A stretch of 64,000 nt of DNA from Gordonia aichiensis NBRC 108223 (GCF_000332975.1 NZ_BANR01000003.1:310001-374000); one strand, 5' to 3'; positions 10,801 through 52,005 are shown, counted from the first letter of the stretch. The notes: a model not told the origin generated them from the letters alone. Numbers and translations are program-made.

Positions 10801-12853
10801 AGCTTCCTGCGTACATGGTTCCTCAGACCGTTGTGATCCTTGACGAGTGGCCGTTGACGCCGGTCGGCAAGATTGATCGAAAGTCGCTTCCCGCAGTCGA
10901 TTTCACGATCTCCGCCGACTTCGTAGCTCCGCGGAGCCAGCTTGAGGGCGTAATCGCCGGGCTGTTCTCAGAGACCCTTGGAATCGACCGGGTAAGTGTG
11001 CACGATGGCTTCTTCGAACTCGGCGGAAACTCCTTGGCGGCGGCAAAGCTCGCCGCGCGGTTGTCGACCGTGCTAGACCGGCAGGTCAGCGTTCGTGAGC
11101 TCTTTGAGGCTTCTTCGACCTCGGAACTGGCCACCCATGTAGCGAATTCGTTTGGTGGGTCTACCGTTCCGCGGTTGATGCCGCACAATCGTGCGGAAAT
11201 GGTGCCGGTGTCGATGGTGCAGCGCGGCATGTGGTTGCTCAACCGTGCTGACCCTGACTCCGCTGCGTACAACGTCTCGATGGCGCTGCGGCTCGAGGGT
11301 GACCTCGACATCGCTGCACTGACTGCTTCCGTGCAAGATGTAATCCGGCGCCACGAGTCGCTTCGGACGACCTATCCCATGGTCAACGGTCGTCCGGTTC
11401 AGGTGATCACTCCTGCCGATGACGCCGCTGACGCAGTCGACCTGCGAGTCGCCGAGGTCTCGGGCGACACCGCATCGGCGGTCGCGGAGGTGAATGCCGC
11501 GGGGTTCGACATCACCGAGCAACCTCCGACCCGACTCAGGCTGCTACGCGTCAGCAACACCGAGCATGTGTTGTGCTTCGTCGTGCATCACATCAGCGCT
11601 GATGGTGCATCGATGGCCCCGCTTGCACGAGACCTGATGGAGGCTTATGCCGCACGATCGGGTGGGTATGCTCCGCGGTGGCGTCCGCTGTCGATTCAGT
11701 ACGCCGATTTCGCTCTGTGGCAGGCGGAAAAGCTTGAGCATACAAGTGACGGTGTCACGGAGGAGGAACGTCAACTTTCGTACTGGAGTAAGCGTTTGTC
11801 CGGTGTTCCTGATCTGCTTGAGCTGCCGGCGGACAGGGGCCGGCCGAAGTCACCGAGCTTCGCCGGTGGCGCGGTCGAATTCGAGATCGCTCCCGACACT
11901 GTGTCAGCGCTCGAGTCGATTGCGAGAGTTAACAACACGACGCTCTTCATGGTGATGCATGCCGCGTACGTCGTCTTCCTCAGCCGTATCAGCGGGGTCG
12001 ACGACGTTGTGGTGGGGACGCCGTACGCAGGACGTGGGGAACAGGCACTCGAACAAGTCGTCGGCATGTTCGTGAACACGTTGCCGCTGAGGACCTCGGT
12101 TCGCCCGGGCGAGCGGTTCATCGACTTGCTTTCGCGCGTGCGTCACGAAGACCTCTCGGACTTCTCGCACACCGACGTCGCATTCGACGTCATTGTGGCC
12201 CGGGTCTTGCGACAGCCGCCCGTATCCTACAACCCGCTATTCCAGGTGATGTTCGCATTCCAGAACTTCGAGTTCCCCGTCGTCGAGCTACCAGGGGTAC
12301 GCGCGACCCCGCTCAGCGAACCTGATATCTCTGCCAAGGTCGATCTCCAGCTGACGCTGACGCCCAGTGGTGCCTCCACAAGCTCGATCGCTGGTCAGTT
12401 CACTTATGCGCGAGATCTTTTTGATGAGTCGACGGTCGCAAGAATGGCTGCGCGTTTCGAGCGAGTGCTCGACGCCGTCGTCGCGGACTCGAACGGTGTT
12501 GTTGGTGACATAGACATCCGTCTCGAGGATGAGTTCCAGCAATCGTCGGTCGAGAACGTGAGCGTCGGCGACGTGCCACTCGCTGACCTTGTTCGTCTCG
12601 CAGCGGCTGAATCGCCCGCGGCCATTGCGGTCGACTTCGGTGGGGTCTCGCTGACCTTCGCCGACATCAAGACGTCAATGACCGCAATGGCTAGTCTGAT
12701 GCCCGACTCGGGCGACGACTCCGCGCTGACAATGGCATTGATGACCGGTGTTGCGCCCTTGGCTGCCGGTGGTCCAGATGCTCTCGATGAAGTATTGAAG
12801 GCGCTGCGCGACAACGCAATACAGTTGGTAACCACTGAGGAGGCACACCGCCC

Positions 12854-12857
<4 letters not shown>
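4863..12857 (+). CDS. Non-ribosomal peptide synthetase, modules 1-2 plus C domain of module 3
   Basis: About 2,664 residues. Domain order: starter-type C (HHIVLDG near residue 147), A (TSGSTG near 605), T (LGADSLS near 1000), C (HHVAGDG near 1185), A (near 1679), T (LGGNSL near 2053), C (HHISADG near 2242). A tail from about residue 2570 resembles only the beginning of an A domain. There is no complete third A domain: it is on the next protein. ATG at 4863 is chosen over the in-frame GTG at 4848 because GAGGA at 4850-4854 sits 8 bases before it. The stop overlaps the next gene's GTG start (GTGA). It catalyses the first condensations on carrier-bound intermediates in the cytoplasm. A1 reads as Ser, A2 is unassigned. 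Confidence 0.95.
4905..7990 (+). other. NRPS module 1: C(starter-like)-A(Ser)-T
   Basis: The first C domain differs from the other ten. It has HHIVLDGYS and a GPIVNMMFF segment like the GPVLNIKVF block of EntF-type C domains, which accept an aryl or acyl starter. The A domain pocket, read by alignment to GrsA positions, is D-V-W-H-F-S-L-V-D-K, the established Ser code. All A core motifs (TSGSTG, YGPTE, YRTGD, NGKLDR) and the carrier Ser (LGADSLS) are present. So position 1 should be Ser carrying an N-terminal cap. Confidence 0.8.
8020..11150 (+). other. NRPS module 2: C-A(unassigned)-T
   Basis: An L-accepting type C domain ([18 protein letters not shown]) is followed by a full A domain with pocket residues D-A-L-L-L-G-L-V-W-K and a carrier domain with LGGNSL. 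The A3 motif reads [15 protein letters not shown], with Ala in place of the usual Gly after Lys. I do not recognise this code; the pocket is largely hydrophobic. No epimerase follows. Confidence 0.75.
12570..12857 (+). other. A-domain N-terminal-like tail of the first NRPS (putative docking element)
   Basis: After the last C domain the protein continues with about 95 residues that begin exactly like an A domain ([20 protein letters not shown], then GVSLTFADI) but lose similarity after a [12 protein letters not shown] helix and end in a short helical tail ([16 protein letters not shown]). Motifs A2 to A10 are all absent. The same layout appears at the start of the next NRPS and in the free-standing gene at 46371-46676. 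A role in subunit docking is an inference from position and repetition. Confidence 0.65.
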
Positions 12858-45730
<32,873 letters not shown>

Positions 45731-45853
45731 GTTGCCGGAGACGTCTACCTGCTCGGTGGTAGTGAATCGGGCAGCTGAACGGGCCTGCGAGCCAATAATT
45801 AGGCTGTACTAAGGAACGGGCGGAACGACCGCCGACGACTGGAAGGATTCATT

Positions 45854-46111
45854 ATGACGAACCCCTTTGACGACGAAAACGGGCGCTTCTTCGTCCTTGT
45901 CAACGACGAGAACCAGCACTCGCTCTGGCCGACCTTCGCCGACATCCCGGCCGGATGGACGAAGGTGTTCGGCGAGGACAGCCGGGCGGCCTGCCTGGAG
46001 TACGTTGAGCAGAACTGGACGGACCTTCGTCCCAAGAGCTTGATCGAGGCAATGGAGGCCGACAACGCTGCCGCCGACGGAAGCTCAGCAGGGTCCGACT
46101 CGGAGGCCTGA
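45854..46111 (+). CDS. MbtH-family NRPS accessory protein
   Basis: 85 residues carrying the full MbtH signature: [14 protein letters not shown], then WTDLRPKSL near the C-terminus. MbtH proteins bind A domains and help them fold and adenylate. GGAAGGA at 45841-45847 sits 6 bases before ATG. The gene lies 123 bases behind the giant NRPS on the same strand and probably serves its A domains. A short GGCGG-AACGA-CCGCC hairpin (45819-45833) lies just upstream; its role is unclear. The last ten or so residues are an unconserved acidic Ser/Asp tail. A second MbtH gene at 57170-57415 belongs to the other NRPS locus. Confidence 0.95.
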   Translation: MTNPFDDENGRFFVLVNDENQHSLWPTFADIPAGWTKVFGEDSRAACLEYVEQNWTDLRPKSLIEAMEADNAAADGSSAGSDSEA

Positions 46112-46370
46112 CACGTTGGGCATCAGGCACTGATTGGTCACGTCCATGCCTCACCTCCATTCCGATTCACAAAAGCCTCTCGGTTAGATATATCTCAGCG
46201 AATAGCTTGAACGAACGATAGACAACTGAGCGCATGTATTCTACGTCACAAGGATGGGGTGACGGGTTTCAAAATCTGTATCGGCGAGGGATGCTGGATT
46301 GACCGTCGAGTAACGATCGACAGGGCGGTGGTGTCAATGACGCAGAAATGTCTTCCGCGGGGGAGTAGCG

Positions 46371-46676
46371 ATGGATGACTTACTCGGAGATATCCGTGCG
46401 AGAGCGGTAGCGACGCCGTGGATGCCTGCTGTCCGTGTCGGGGGCGACATGGTGACGTATGGCGCGCTCGACATGGCGATTGAGTCCTACGGTGCCGTGC
46501 TCGACAAGTATGAGATGTCGCGCGAGTCTGCCTTCTACGCTGCGATCATGCATACCGTGCCCGCCCTGAGCGCGGTGGACAACCCGAACCAACAGGGGCT
46601 GGTTGTGAACCAGGTGGTCGAGTGGGTGGGTCGCCATCTTCCGCCGCCGACAGGGGGTCTGCGCGTCGCAGGCTGA
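46371..46676 (+). CDS. Small free-standing protein resembling the start of an NRPS A domain
   Basis: 101 residues. The first half follows the A-domain opening (LLGDIRARAVATPWMPAVRV, then GDMVTYGALDMAIESYGAVL), and it continues with ESAFYAAIMHTV and a final helix LVVNQVVEWVGRHL. It matches the layout of the tail of the first NRPS ([12 protein letters not shown]) and the head of the second ([12 protein letters not shown]), but has none of the ATP-binding motifs, so it cannot adenylate. A strong GGGGGAG lies 6 bases before the ATG and the start is unambiguous. The 259 bases between it and the MbtH gene are AT-rich and could hold its own promoter. It may be a decayed fragment, but an intact frame, good ribosome site and resemblance to the junction segments argue for a working partner protein. 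I know of no named family for it. Confidence 0.7.
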   Translation: MDDLLGDIRARAVATPWMPAVRVGGDMVTYGALDMAIESYGAVLDKYEMSRESAFYAAIMHTVPALSAVDNPNQQGLVVNQVVEWVGRHLPPPTGGLRVAG

Positions 46677-46734
46677 GTGTGTTTATCGGGCGGTTGCCGC
46701 GCGACCGGCCGGCTCTGCCCATACCACGGTTGTG

Positions 46735-47298
46735 TCAGGCTCCGATTATGAGGAGCACGATGGCGAGAACAGGCACACCGATGAGTGCGGCGATCGTGCC
46801 GAGCACGATGCCGGTGATGGCCCGTGCGCTGCCGTGGTAGCCGGGCTTCCGGTTGATCTGGCGAACGCCTGCGGCCCCGAGCGCGACCGACAACACCCCC
46901 AGAACACCGCCGATCCCGAGCACCGGGACGAGGGGTAGTGCGGCCAGCGCGGTCACCAGCGACGCGGTCGACAGGGGTGCAGGCCTGGTCCGCTGCGGTA
47001 GTGGACGTGCCGGCGTGAGGGGCACGGGAGCGAGTGCGACGTGGTCGGGGTGCGCGAGGTCCCAGTAGTCGCCCACCTCAGGAAGCGGCGAGTCCCCGGG
47101 CGTGTCGCGCACTCGCGCCATGGGCACGGGAGAACGGTGTGGGCGTCCGGGTGTGCTTGCCGCGATCGCGTCGTCGTATGCCGTGGCGTCGGCGGTGGAA
47201 GGCAACGTCATCGACTCGAGATCGTTCGACGACGGCCACCGCTCGTAGCGCTGTGTGAGTGTCGGTTCGATCGGCGCGGTCTGGTGTTCGGTACGCAT
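46735..47298 (-). CDS. DUF4190-type membrane protein
   Basis: 187 residues. The N-terminal 105 are polar and Pro-rich with no visible fold. The C-terminal part has two hydrophobic segments separated by a short loop with GVRQINRKPGYHGSARAITGI, the DUF4190 pattern of small actinobacterial membrane proteins. GAGGAGG lies just before the ATG at 47296-47298. Function unknown. It is transcribed towards the 46371-46676 gene with about 58 bases between their ends, so it marks the boundary of the NRPS locus. Confidence 0.8.
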   Translation of the reverse strand: MRTEHQTAPIEPTLTQRYERWPSSNDLESMTLPSTADATAYDDAIAASTPGRPHRSPVPMARVRDTPGDSPLPEVGDYWDLAHPDHVALAPVPLTPARPLPQRTRPAPLSTASLVTALAALPLVPVLGIGGVLGVLSVALGAAGVRQINRKPGYHGSARAITGIVLGTIAALIGVPVLAIVLLIIGA

Positions 47299-47476
47299 CG
47301 GCCCTCCTCGGGATGAGTGTACCGACGTAAGAACGGTGATCCCTGCTGCTCGAATTCGCTCGGCGATGCCGGTCGGTGACTCTCACCGACCCGCAGACGC
47401 CAACTGCGCCGCCCCGGTGGCTCGTGGGACGGCGCAGTTTCATGCGTGTGGCCGGGTGTAACCCGGCCGGCGGGGA

Positions 47477-47983
47477 TCAGCCCCCGTGCTGGCCCATCAT
47501 CGAGCTGAGCTGGGTCACCGCATCGCCGGACAGTTTCCAGTCGCCGTCGACCTTCACGTACGAGAGCGTGATGTTGGCCGGATTCGGGGAGTGCGGGCTC
47601 TTCACCTCGACGCTGGCGTCGGCCTTGTCGTCGCCGGTCTTCTTGACCTCTGTGACGGTGTAGACGTCGGGTCCGTATCCCGCAGCCGACGCGCCCTTGG
47701 CGTACGCCTGGATCGCGGTCTTGGTGACCGGGTTGGTGGTGTCCACGACCTTCTCGAGATCCTCCGAGGAGGTGTTCGAGTCGACTGCCTTGCGAAGGAT
47801 GTCCTGGGCGTCGGAGTTGGTCAGTCCCGCGATCGCTGCGGCTGCCTGGCTGGTCGCCTCCGTGACCTTGCTCGTGGCACTGGCCACGGTGTCGCCGGCG
47901 CTGTCCGAATCCGAACAGCCCGCGACGGCGACGAGTGCAGCGCCCGCGATCATGGCTGATGCGAGAGACTTCCGAAGCTTCAT
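47477..47983 (-). CDS. Secreted lipoprotein, MTB12-like
   Basis: 168 residues beginning with a lipoprotein signal peptide and lipobox (AVAGC, Cys at residue 23), then a Ser/Ala-rich linker and a compact domain ending in ITLSYVKVDGDWKLSGDAVTQLSSMM. The pattern of a beta strand followed by D-G-D-W-K-L-S and a final helix resembles the mycobacterial low-molecular-weight antigen MTB12 (CFP2). ATG at 47981-47983 is preferred over the upstream in-frame ATG because AGGAG precedes it and the signal peptide begins there. It should be anchored to the outer face of the cytoplasmic membrane; no activity is known for the family. Confidence 0.75.
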   Translation of the reverse strand: MKLRKSLASAMIAGAALVAVAGCSDSDSAGDTVASATSKVTEATSQAAAAIAGLTNSDAQDILRKAVDSNTSSEDLEKVVDTTNPVTKTAIQAYAKGASAAGYGPDVYTVTEVKKTGDDKADASVEVKSPHSPNPANITLSYVKVDGDWKLSGDAVTQLSSMMGQHGG

Positions 47984-48108
47984 TGCTACTCCTGACGACG
48001 TGAGTGGTTGACGACGTACTTGTTGCCGTGGTGGTAAGGACACACTAACCCACGGTCTCCGGTCTGCATCCAGAGGATTCGTGCGGTACCGTCGGGAAGG
48101 GAATTAAG

Positions 48109-48122
48109 CGGACCTTGGTCCG
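48109..48122. promoter_or_regulatory. Inverted repeat, candidate operator
   Basis: CGGACC-TT-GGTCCG: perfect 6-base arms around a 2-base centre, located 50 bases before the start of the luciferase-like monooxygenase gene and in the gap to the divergent lipoprotein gene. The position fits a repressor site. No specific regulator is indicated by the sequence. Confidence 0.4.
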
Positions 48123-48171
48123 GTTATGGCCAGTGAAAGGTTTCGTGTCCGTCATCCCAGGAGGCATGACA

Positions 48172-49275
48172 ATGCAGTTCGGACTGTTTTCCGTCAGCGA
48201 CATCACGGCCGACCCGACGACGGGAGTCGAGCCGAGCGAGCACGAGCGCATCAAGGCATCGGTGGCGATCGCCAAGAAGGCCGAGGACATCGGCCTCGAC
48301 GTCTTCGCGCTCGGTGAGCATCACAATCCGCCGTTCTTCTCGTCGTCGCCGACGACAACGCTCGCCTACATCGCAGCTCAGACCAGCACGTTGCAGCTGT
48401 CGACCGCGACGACCCTGATCACCACCAACGATCCGGTGAAGATCGCCGAGGACTTCGCGATGCTGCAGCACCTCGCCGACGGTCGCGTCGACCTGATGCT
48501 CGGTCGCGGCAACACCGGCCCGGTGTACCCGTGGTTCGGCAAGGACATCCGTCAGGGCATCCCGCTGGCCATCGAGAACTACCACCTCCTGCATCGCCTG
48601 TGGACCGAGGACGTCGTCGACTGGGAGGGCAAGTTCCGTACCCCGCTGCAGTCGTTCACCTCGACGCCGCGTCCGCTTGACGACGTCGCGCCGTTCGTGT
48701 GGCACGGCTCGATTCGCAGCCCGGAGATCGCCGAGCAAGCCGCGTACTACGGTGACGGCTTCTTTGCCAACCACATCTTCTGGCCGGCAGAGCACTCGAA
48801 GCGACTGATCGATTTCTACCGGCAGCGCTATGAGCACTACGGTCACGGAAAGGCAAGCCAGGCGATCGTCGGACTCGGTGGTCAGTTCTTCATACGGAAG
48901 AACTCGCAGGACGCCGTCAACGAGTTCCGCCCCTACTTCGACAACGCGCCCGTGTACGGGCACGGACCGTCGTTGGAGGACTTCAGCCGCGAGACGCCGC
49001 TCACTGTGGGCAGCCCGCAGGAGTTCGTCGACCGCACGCTCTCCTTCCGCGAGACGTTCGGTGACTACCAGCGCCAGCTGTTCCTCGTCGACCACGCCGG
49101 GCTGCCGCTGAAGACCGTCCTCGAACAGCTCGACGAACTCGGTGAGGTGCTTCCCGAGCTTCGCAAGGGATTCGCGGAGGGTCGTCCGGCAGATGTTCCC
49201 GACGCCCCGACGCACGAGTCGCTCGTTGCGCGCAAGCTCGCCGACACCGAGCAGGAAGCTCAGGTGAACGCATGA
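48172..49275 (+). CDS. LLM-class flavin-dependent monooxygenase (CE1758-like)
   Basis: 367 residues with the luciferase-like TIM-barrel pattern: MQFGLFSVSD at the start, GLDVFALGEHHNPPFF with the family His pair, ATTLITTNDPVKIAEDFAMLQHLADGRVDLMLGRG, and a late GSPQEFVDRTLSFRETFG segment. ATG at 48172 is chosen because AGGAGG at 48159-48164 is 7 bases upstream; ATG at 48166 would be only one base from it. The stop overlaps the start of the FMN reductase gene (ATGA), a pairing described for the CE1758/CE1759 families. It should use reduced FMN and oxygen on an unknown substrate. Confidence 0.88.
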   Translation: MQFGLFSVSDITADPTTGVEPSEHERIKASVAIAKKAEDIGLDVFALGEHHNPPFFSSSPTTTLAYIAAQTSTLQLSTATTLITTNDPVKIAEDFAMLQHLADGRVDLMLGRGNTGPVYPWFGKDIRQGIPLAIENYHLLHRLWTEDVVDWEGKFRTPLQSFTSTPRPLDDVAPFVWHGSIRSPEIAEQAAYYGDGFFANHIFWPAEHSKRLIDFYRQRYEHYGHGKASQAIVGLGGQFFIRKNSQDAVNEFRPYFDNAPVYGHGPSLEDFSRETPLTVGSPQEFVDRTLSFRETFGDYQRQLFLVDHAGLPLKTVLEQLDELGEVLPELRKGFAEGRPADVPDAPTHESLVARKLADTEQEAQVNA

Positions 49276-49937
49276 CAGCGGTGAAACTGGTCGCCGTCAA
49301 CGCCGGGCTCAGTGAGCCGTCGTCGACAAGGATGCTCGTCGACCGGCTCGTCGACGACACCGCATCGATCGTGCGGGCGCACGACCGTGACGTCGATGTC
49401 CTGGTCATCGATCTGCGCGATCTCGCTGTGGACATAGGTCGTTCGCTGGCAACGGGTTTCGCGACGGGATCGGCGGCAGATGCCATCAGGTCGGTAGAAG
49501 ATGCCGACGCGCTGATTGTCGCGACGCCGGTGTTCAACGCCTCGTATTCGGGTCTGTTCAAGTCGTTCTTCGATCTTGTCGATGTCGATGCGATGGAGGG
49601 TAAGCCGGTACTCATCGCAGCGACCGGCGGCAGCCCCCGGCACTCGATGGTTCTCGACCACGCGCTGCGCCCGCTGTTCGGCTACCTACGCACCGTCGTG
49701 GTACCGACAGGCGTGTACGCGGCGTCGGAGGACTGGGCGTCGACATCGGGCGATACAACATCACTGTCCGACCGAATCCGCCGCGCTGCAACACAATTGG
49801 CGGCATTGTTGCCGGATGGGTCCGGTCTGGCGGCGGTCACGTCGCAGGCGCAGGACTCCGATCATGGTGACCGGCGCGCGCATGCGGGTGAAGAGGCGGG
49901 AATCGCCAACTTCGCACGCCTGCTGGCGGGCGACTGA
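49272..49937 (+). CDS. NAD(P)H-dependent FMN reductase partnered with the monooxygenase (CE1759-like)
   Basis: 221 residues of the flavodoxin-like NADPH:FMN reductase fold: VKLVAVNAGLSEPSSTRML as phosphate-binding start, IVATPVFNASYSGLFKSFFDL around residues 78-96 and ATGGSPRHSMVLDHALRPLFGYL. It would supply FMNH2 to the monooxygenase encoded immediately upstream, with which it overlaps by 4 bases. The last 30 residues are polar and probably form a flexible tail before a final short helix. Transcription ends at the strong hairpin about 50 bases downstream. Confidence 0.87.
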   Translation: MTAVKLVAVNAGLSEPSSTRMLVDRLVDDTASIVRAHDRDVDVLVIDLRDLAVDIGRSLATGFATGSAADAIRSVEDADALIVATPVFNASYSGLFKSFFDLVDVDAMEGKPVLIAATGGSPRHSMVLDHALRPLFGYLRTVVVPTGVYAASEDWASTSGDTTSLSDRIRRAATQLAALLPDGSGLAAVTSQAQDSDHGDRRAHAGEEAGIANFARLLAGD

Positions 49938-49982
49938 CCGATCGGCGCGTCGGACGTTGCCGATATCCGACGAGACGAGTAC

Positions 49983-50996
49983 CTATGCGCGCCCGGGAGT
50001 GTTCTCCCGGGCGCGCAGTCGTGTGCCGGGGAGGGTGGGGGCGGGCAGGTGCTGTATCTCGCCCGTGTAGCCCTGCACCTGGCCGAAACGCTCGCTGTGC
50101 GCCATCCACTCCTCGCGCGCGGCGACGATCTCCTCGTGGCTTCGGCCGACGAAGTTCCACCACATGATGATGTCGTCGTCGAACGGGGCGCCCCCGAGCA
50201 CGATGACGCGGGTGTCGTCGTCTCCGCGGTTGGCCAGGGTGATCGAGTCGGCGCCGATCCCGACGTAGCCGAGTTCGGTACGTTCGAGCGTGGCAGCCGT
50301 CGAATCGACGATCTCCACCCGACCCGAGTCGACGAGGAACCCGTGCTCGAATCCCGGGTCGACGTCGAGTGTGATGTCGGCGCCCGATGGGATGCGCAGT
50401 TCGGCACCGACGAGTGGTGTGAACGTGTCGACCGGCGACGTGCTGCCGAGCAACGATCCCAGAAAGACGAGAGCGCTCACATCGCCGACGGTGATCGGCT
50501 GCGGCACGAAGTGGGCGAAGTCGCGCGCGGTGTTCGCGGCGCCGGCGGGTAGTGCGACCCACAACTGCACGCCGTGCAACACCGTGGTGTCCTGCGTCGA
50601 CACCTCGGTGTGGGCGATGCCGTGCCCCGAGGTCATCAGATTCAACTCACCGGGACGGACCATCGCGCGATTGCCCATCGTGTCGCGGTGCTCGATCTCG
50701 CCGGTGAACAGCCAACTGACAGTTTGCAATCCGATGTGCGGATGCGGCGGGACATCCATACCGCCGGTGGCCGATACGTCGTCGGGTCCGTAGTGGTCGG
50801 CGAAGCACCAGGCGCCGATCAGTGAGCGCTCGCGCTGCGGCAGCGTGCGGTGCACGGTCATCGCGCGAGGCCCGCCGAGCGGGACGTCACGGGCGGTGAG
50901 CACCTCGACACGTAGCGAGCCGTCGTGGTCGGGGTCGGCGTTCTCGACCTCGGTCTGGCAGTCGATCTCTGCCGGGTGTGCTTCCAGATTGCTCAT
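49983..50996 (-). CDS. Pirin-family cupin protein
   Basis: 337 residues with the N-terminal cupin of pirins: PPHPHIGLQTVSWLFTGEIEHRDTMG followed by MTSGHGIAHTE supplies the His and Glu ligands of the metal. A second cupin-like half follows, with a GGAPFDDDIIMWWNFVGRSHEEI segment typical of the family. Some pirins act as quercetin dioxygenases or regulators; the substrate here is unknown. The start is ATG at 50994-50996 with AAAGG 9 bases upstream. The final residues (RARENTPGRA) are encoded by the terminator hairpin, so they are probably not functional. Confidence 0.9.
   Translation of the reverse strand: MSNLEAHPAEIDCQTEVENADPDHDGSLRVEVLTARDVPLGGPRAMTVHRTLPQRERSLIGAWCFADHYGPDDVSATGGMDVPPHPHIGLQTVSWLFTGEIEHRDTMGNRAMVRPGELNLMTSGHGIAHTEVSTQDTTVLHGVQLWVALPAGAANTARDFAHFVPQPITVGDVSALVFLGSLLGSTSPVDTFTPLVGAELRIPSGADITLDVDPGFEHGFLVDSGRVEIVDSTAATLERTELGYVGIGADSITLANRGDDDTRVIVLGGAPFDDDIIMWWNFVGRSHEEIVAAREEWMAHSERFGQVQGYTGEIQHLPAPTLPGTRLRARENTPGRA
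49987..50016. terminator. Perfect 13-bp hairpin between convergent genes
   Basis: GCGCGCCCGGGAG, a TGTT loop, and CTCCCGGGCGCGC: 13 perfect pairs, extended by one T-A pair outside. It lies 49 bases after the FMN reductase stop and can serve both directions, as the pirin gene ends here on the other strand. No clear T-run follows, as is usual in high-GC actinobacteria. The hairpin falls inside the last codons of the pirin gene. Confidence 0.8.
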
Positions 50997-51096
50997 GGCG
51001 TCGCGCCTTTCGGCTGTGGGGGCTGATGACGCCAGTCTAGAAACCCTTGAGCCGCGCAGGTCCGGTCATGGTGTTCACAGGCGGGTCGCCATCGTG

Positions 51097-51843
51097 TCAG
51101 AGCTCGGTGGCGTCGCCGAATGTCATGGCGAGGTGTGCCACAGACATCGTCATGGCCGCATGTCGGGCCGGCTTCAGGCCGCGCAGTTCCTCGGCTATCG
51201 GATGGCCGCCGAGTGTCAGGGTGGCGCCGCCGACCCGCGCACGCACACCGCTCAGTGATCCCAATCGCCATGGAACCGAACGCAGTTGTCCGTCGAGGCA
51301 CGAGTAGGCGGTGAGCTCGGCCTCGCCGGATGTCGCGGGGACCGGGAGACCCGGTGCCGTCTCGAGCGCGGCGATGAGGTTGCCGTGCTCGGAGACACAC
51401 CCGCGCTTGCGGGCGCGGTCGTGGTCGACGTCGAAGTCGGCGAGGAACTTCGGAAAGCCCCAGATCCCGCGCCCCGCCTGGCGGGTGAACTCGCCGTCGA
51501 CGGGGAGCCTGTGGACGAGGGCGTGCGCGTCGCCGCGCAGCACCGAACCGATGGCGCGCAGGGGCGACGCGGGTGTCGACGGATTCTCGACAAGCAGGCA
51601 GACCCCGAACTCGTTGTAGGGGCCGAGGTCTCCGTCGACGTAGTCGACGAAAACCAGCATCACCATCCCGCGTCCGGGCCGTATCCGCAGTGGACGCAGA
51701 GGCGCGGCGCCCGAGCTCGTGATCGCGCTCGCCATCGCGTCGGCATCCGCAGTGAACCCTGCGACGATGCAGCGCGCATCCCTGATCTCGACGGGCATGG
51801 TGAGAGTGGTGCCTGCGATGGTGTGGGTGGACGGGGATGGCAT
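51097..51843 (-). CDS. Acetoacetate decarboxylase-like protein
   Basis: 248 residues of the ADC fold: MVMLVFVDYVDGDLGPYNEFGV early, then a RGIWGFPKFLADF segment whose Lys is in the position of the Schiff-base lysine of acetoacetate decarboxylase. The late LGGHPIAEELRGLKP and final HLAMTFGDATEL segments are also seen in actinobacterial members. Decarboxylation of a beta-keto acid is possible but not certain, since many ADC-fold proteins have other activities. AAAGGCG precedes the start, the same ribosome site as the pirin gene 100 bases downstream. A TetR-type palindrome lies about 45 bases before the start. Confidence 0.8.
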   Translation of the reverse strand: MPSPSTHTIAGTTLTMPVEIRDARCIVAGFTADADAMASAITSSGAAPLRPLRIRPGRGMVMLVFVDYVDGDLGPYNEFGVCLLVENPSTPASPLRAIGSVLRGDAHALVHRLPVDGEFTRQAGRGIWGFPKFLADFDVDHDRARKRGCVSEHGNLIAALETAPGLPVPATSGEAELTAYSCLDGQLRSVPWRLGSLSGVRARVGGATLTLGGHPIAEELRGLKPARHAAMTMSVAHLAMTFGDATEL

Positions 51844-51885
51844 GGGGCGCCTTTCGACATCAGCGGACGGCCATAGCGGATGAAT

Positions 51886-51899
51886 GAGAACGTGTTCTA
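51886..51899. promoter_or_regulatory. KstR-like palindrome upstream of the acetoacetate decarboxylase-like gene
   Basis: GAGAACGTGTTCTA fits the KstR-type consensus TnnAACnnGTTnnA at every defined position except the first (G for T). The core AGAAC-GT-GTTCT (51887-51898) has perfect 5-base arms. KstR controls sterol catabolism in mycolic-acid bacteria; other TetR regulators of lipid genes use similar sites. The position, 43 bases before the decarboxylase-like start, fits repression of that gene. Confidence 0.5.
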
Positions 51900-51977
51900 G
51901 TTTTGCACATTCTCAGATGTCGGGTGAGGAAACCGTTCCGTCGGCCGAGTGCTCAGAGCTGCGGTAACACGGTTTGC

Positions 51978-52005
51978 TTGCATATGCAATCAAGGCCCCT
52001 ATATG
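51978..52005 (+). promoter_or_regulatory. Candidate promoter with overlapping palindrome for the LuxR-type gene
   Basis: TTGCAT (51978-51983) and TATATG (52000-52005) are separated by 16 bases and resemble -35 and -10 elements. The -35 element lies in a perfect 12-base palindrome TTGCATATGCAA, a possible binding site. A second short inverted repeat, CCCC-TATAT-GGGG (51996-52008), covers the -10 element. The start codon is about 90 bases downstream. Confidence 0.45.

Noticed and set aside
45799..45812. TTAGGCTGTACTAA as an iron-dependent (IdeR/DmdR) box before the MbtH gene
   Set aside because: The IdeR consensus is a 19-base palindrome. Here only the outer TTAG/CTAA match and the spacing is wrong, so a siderophore assignment on this basis is not justified.
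46186..46195. AGATATATCT palindrome in the AT-rich gap before the small A-like gene
   Set aside because: A 10-base AT-rich palindrome is expected by chance in such a stretch, and no promoter elements could be placed around it.
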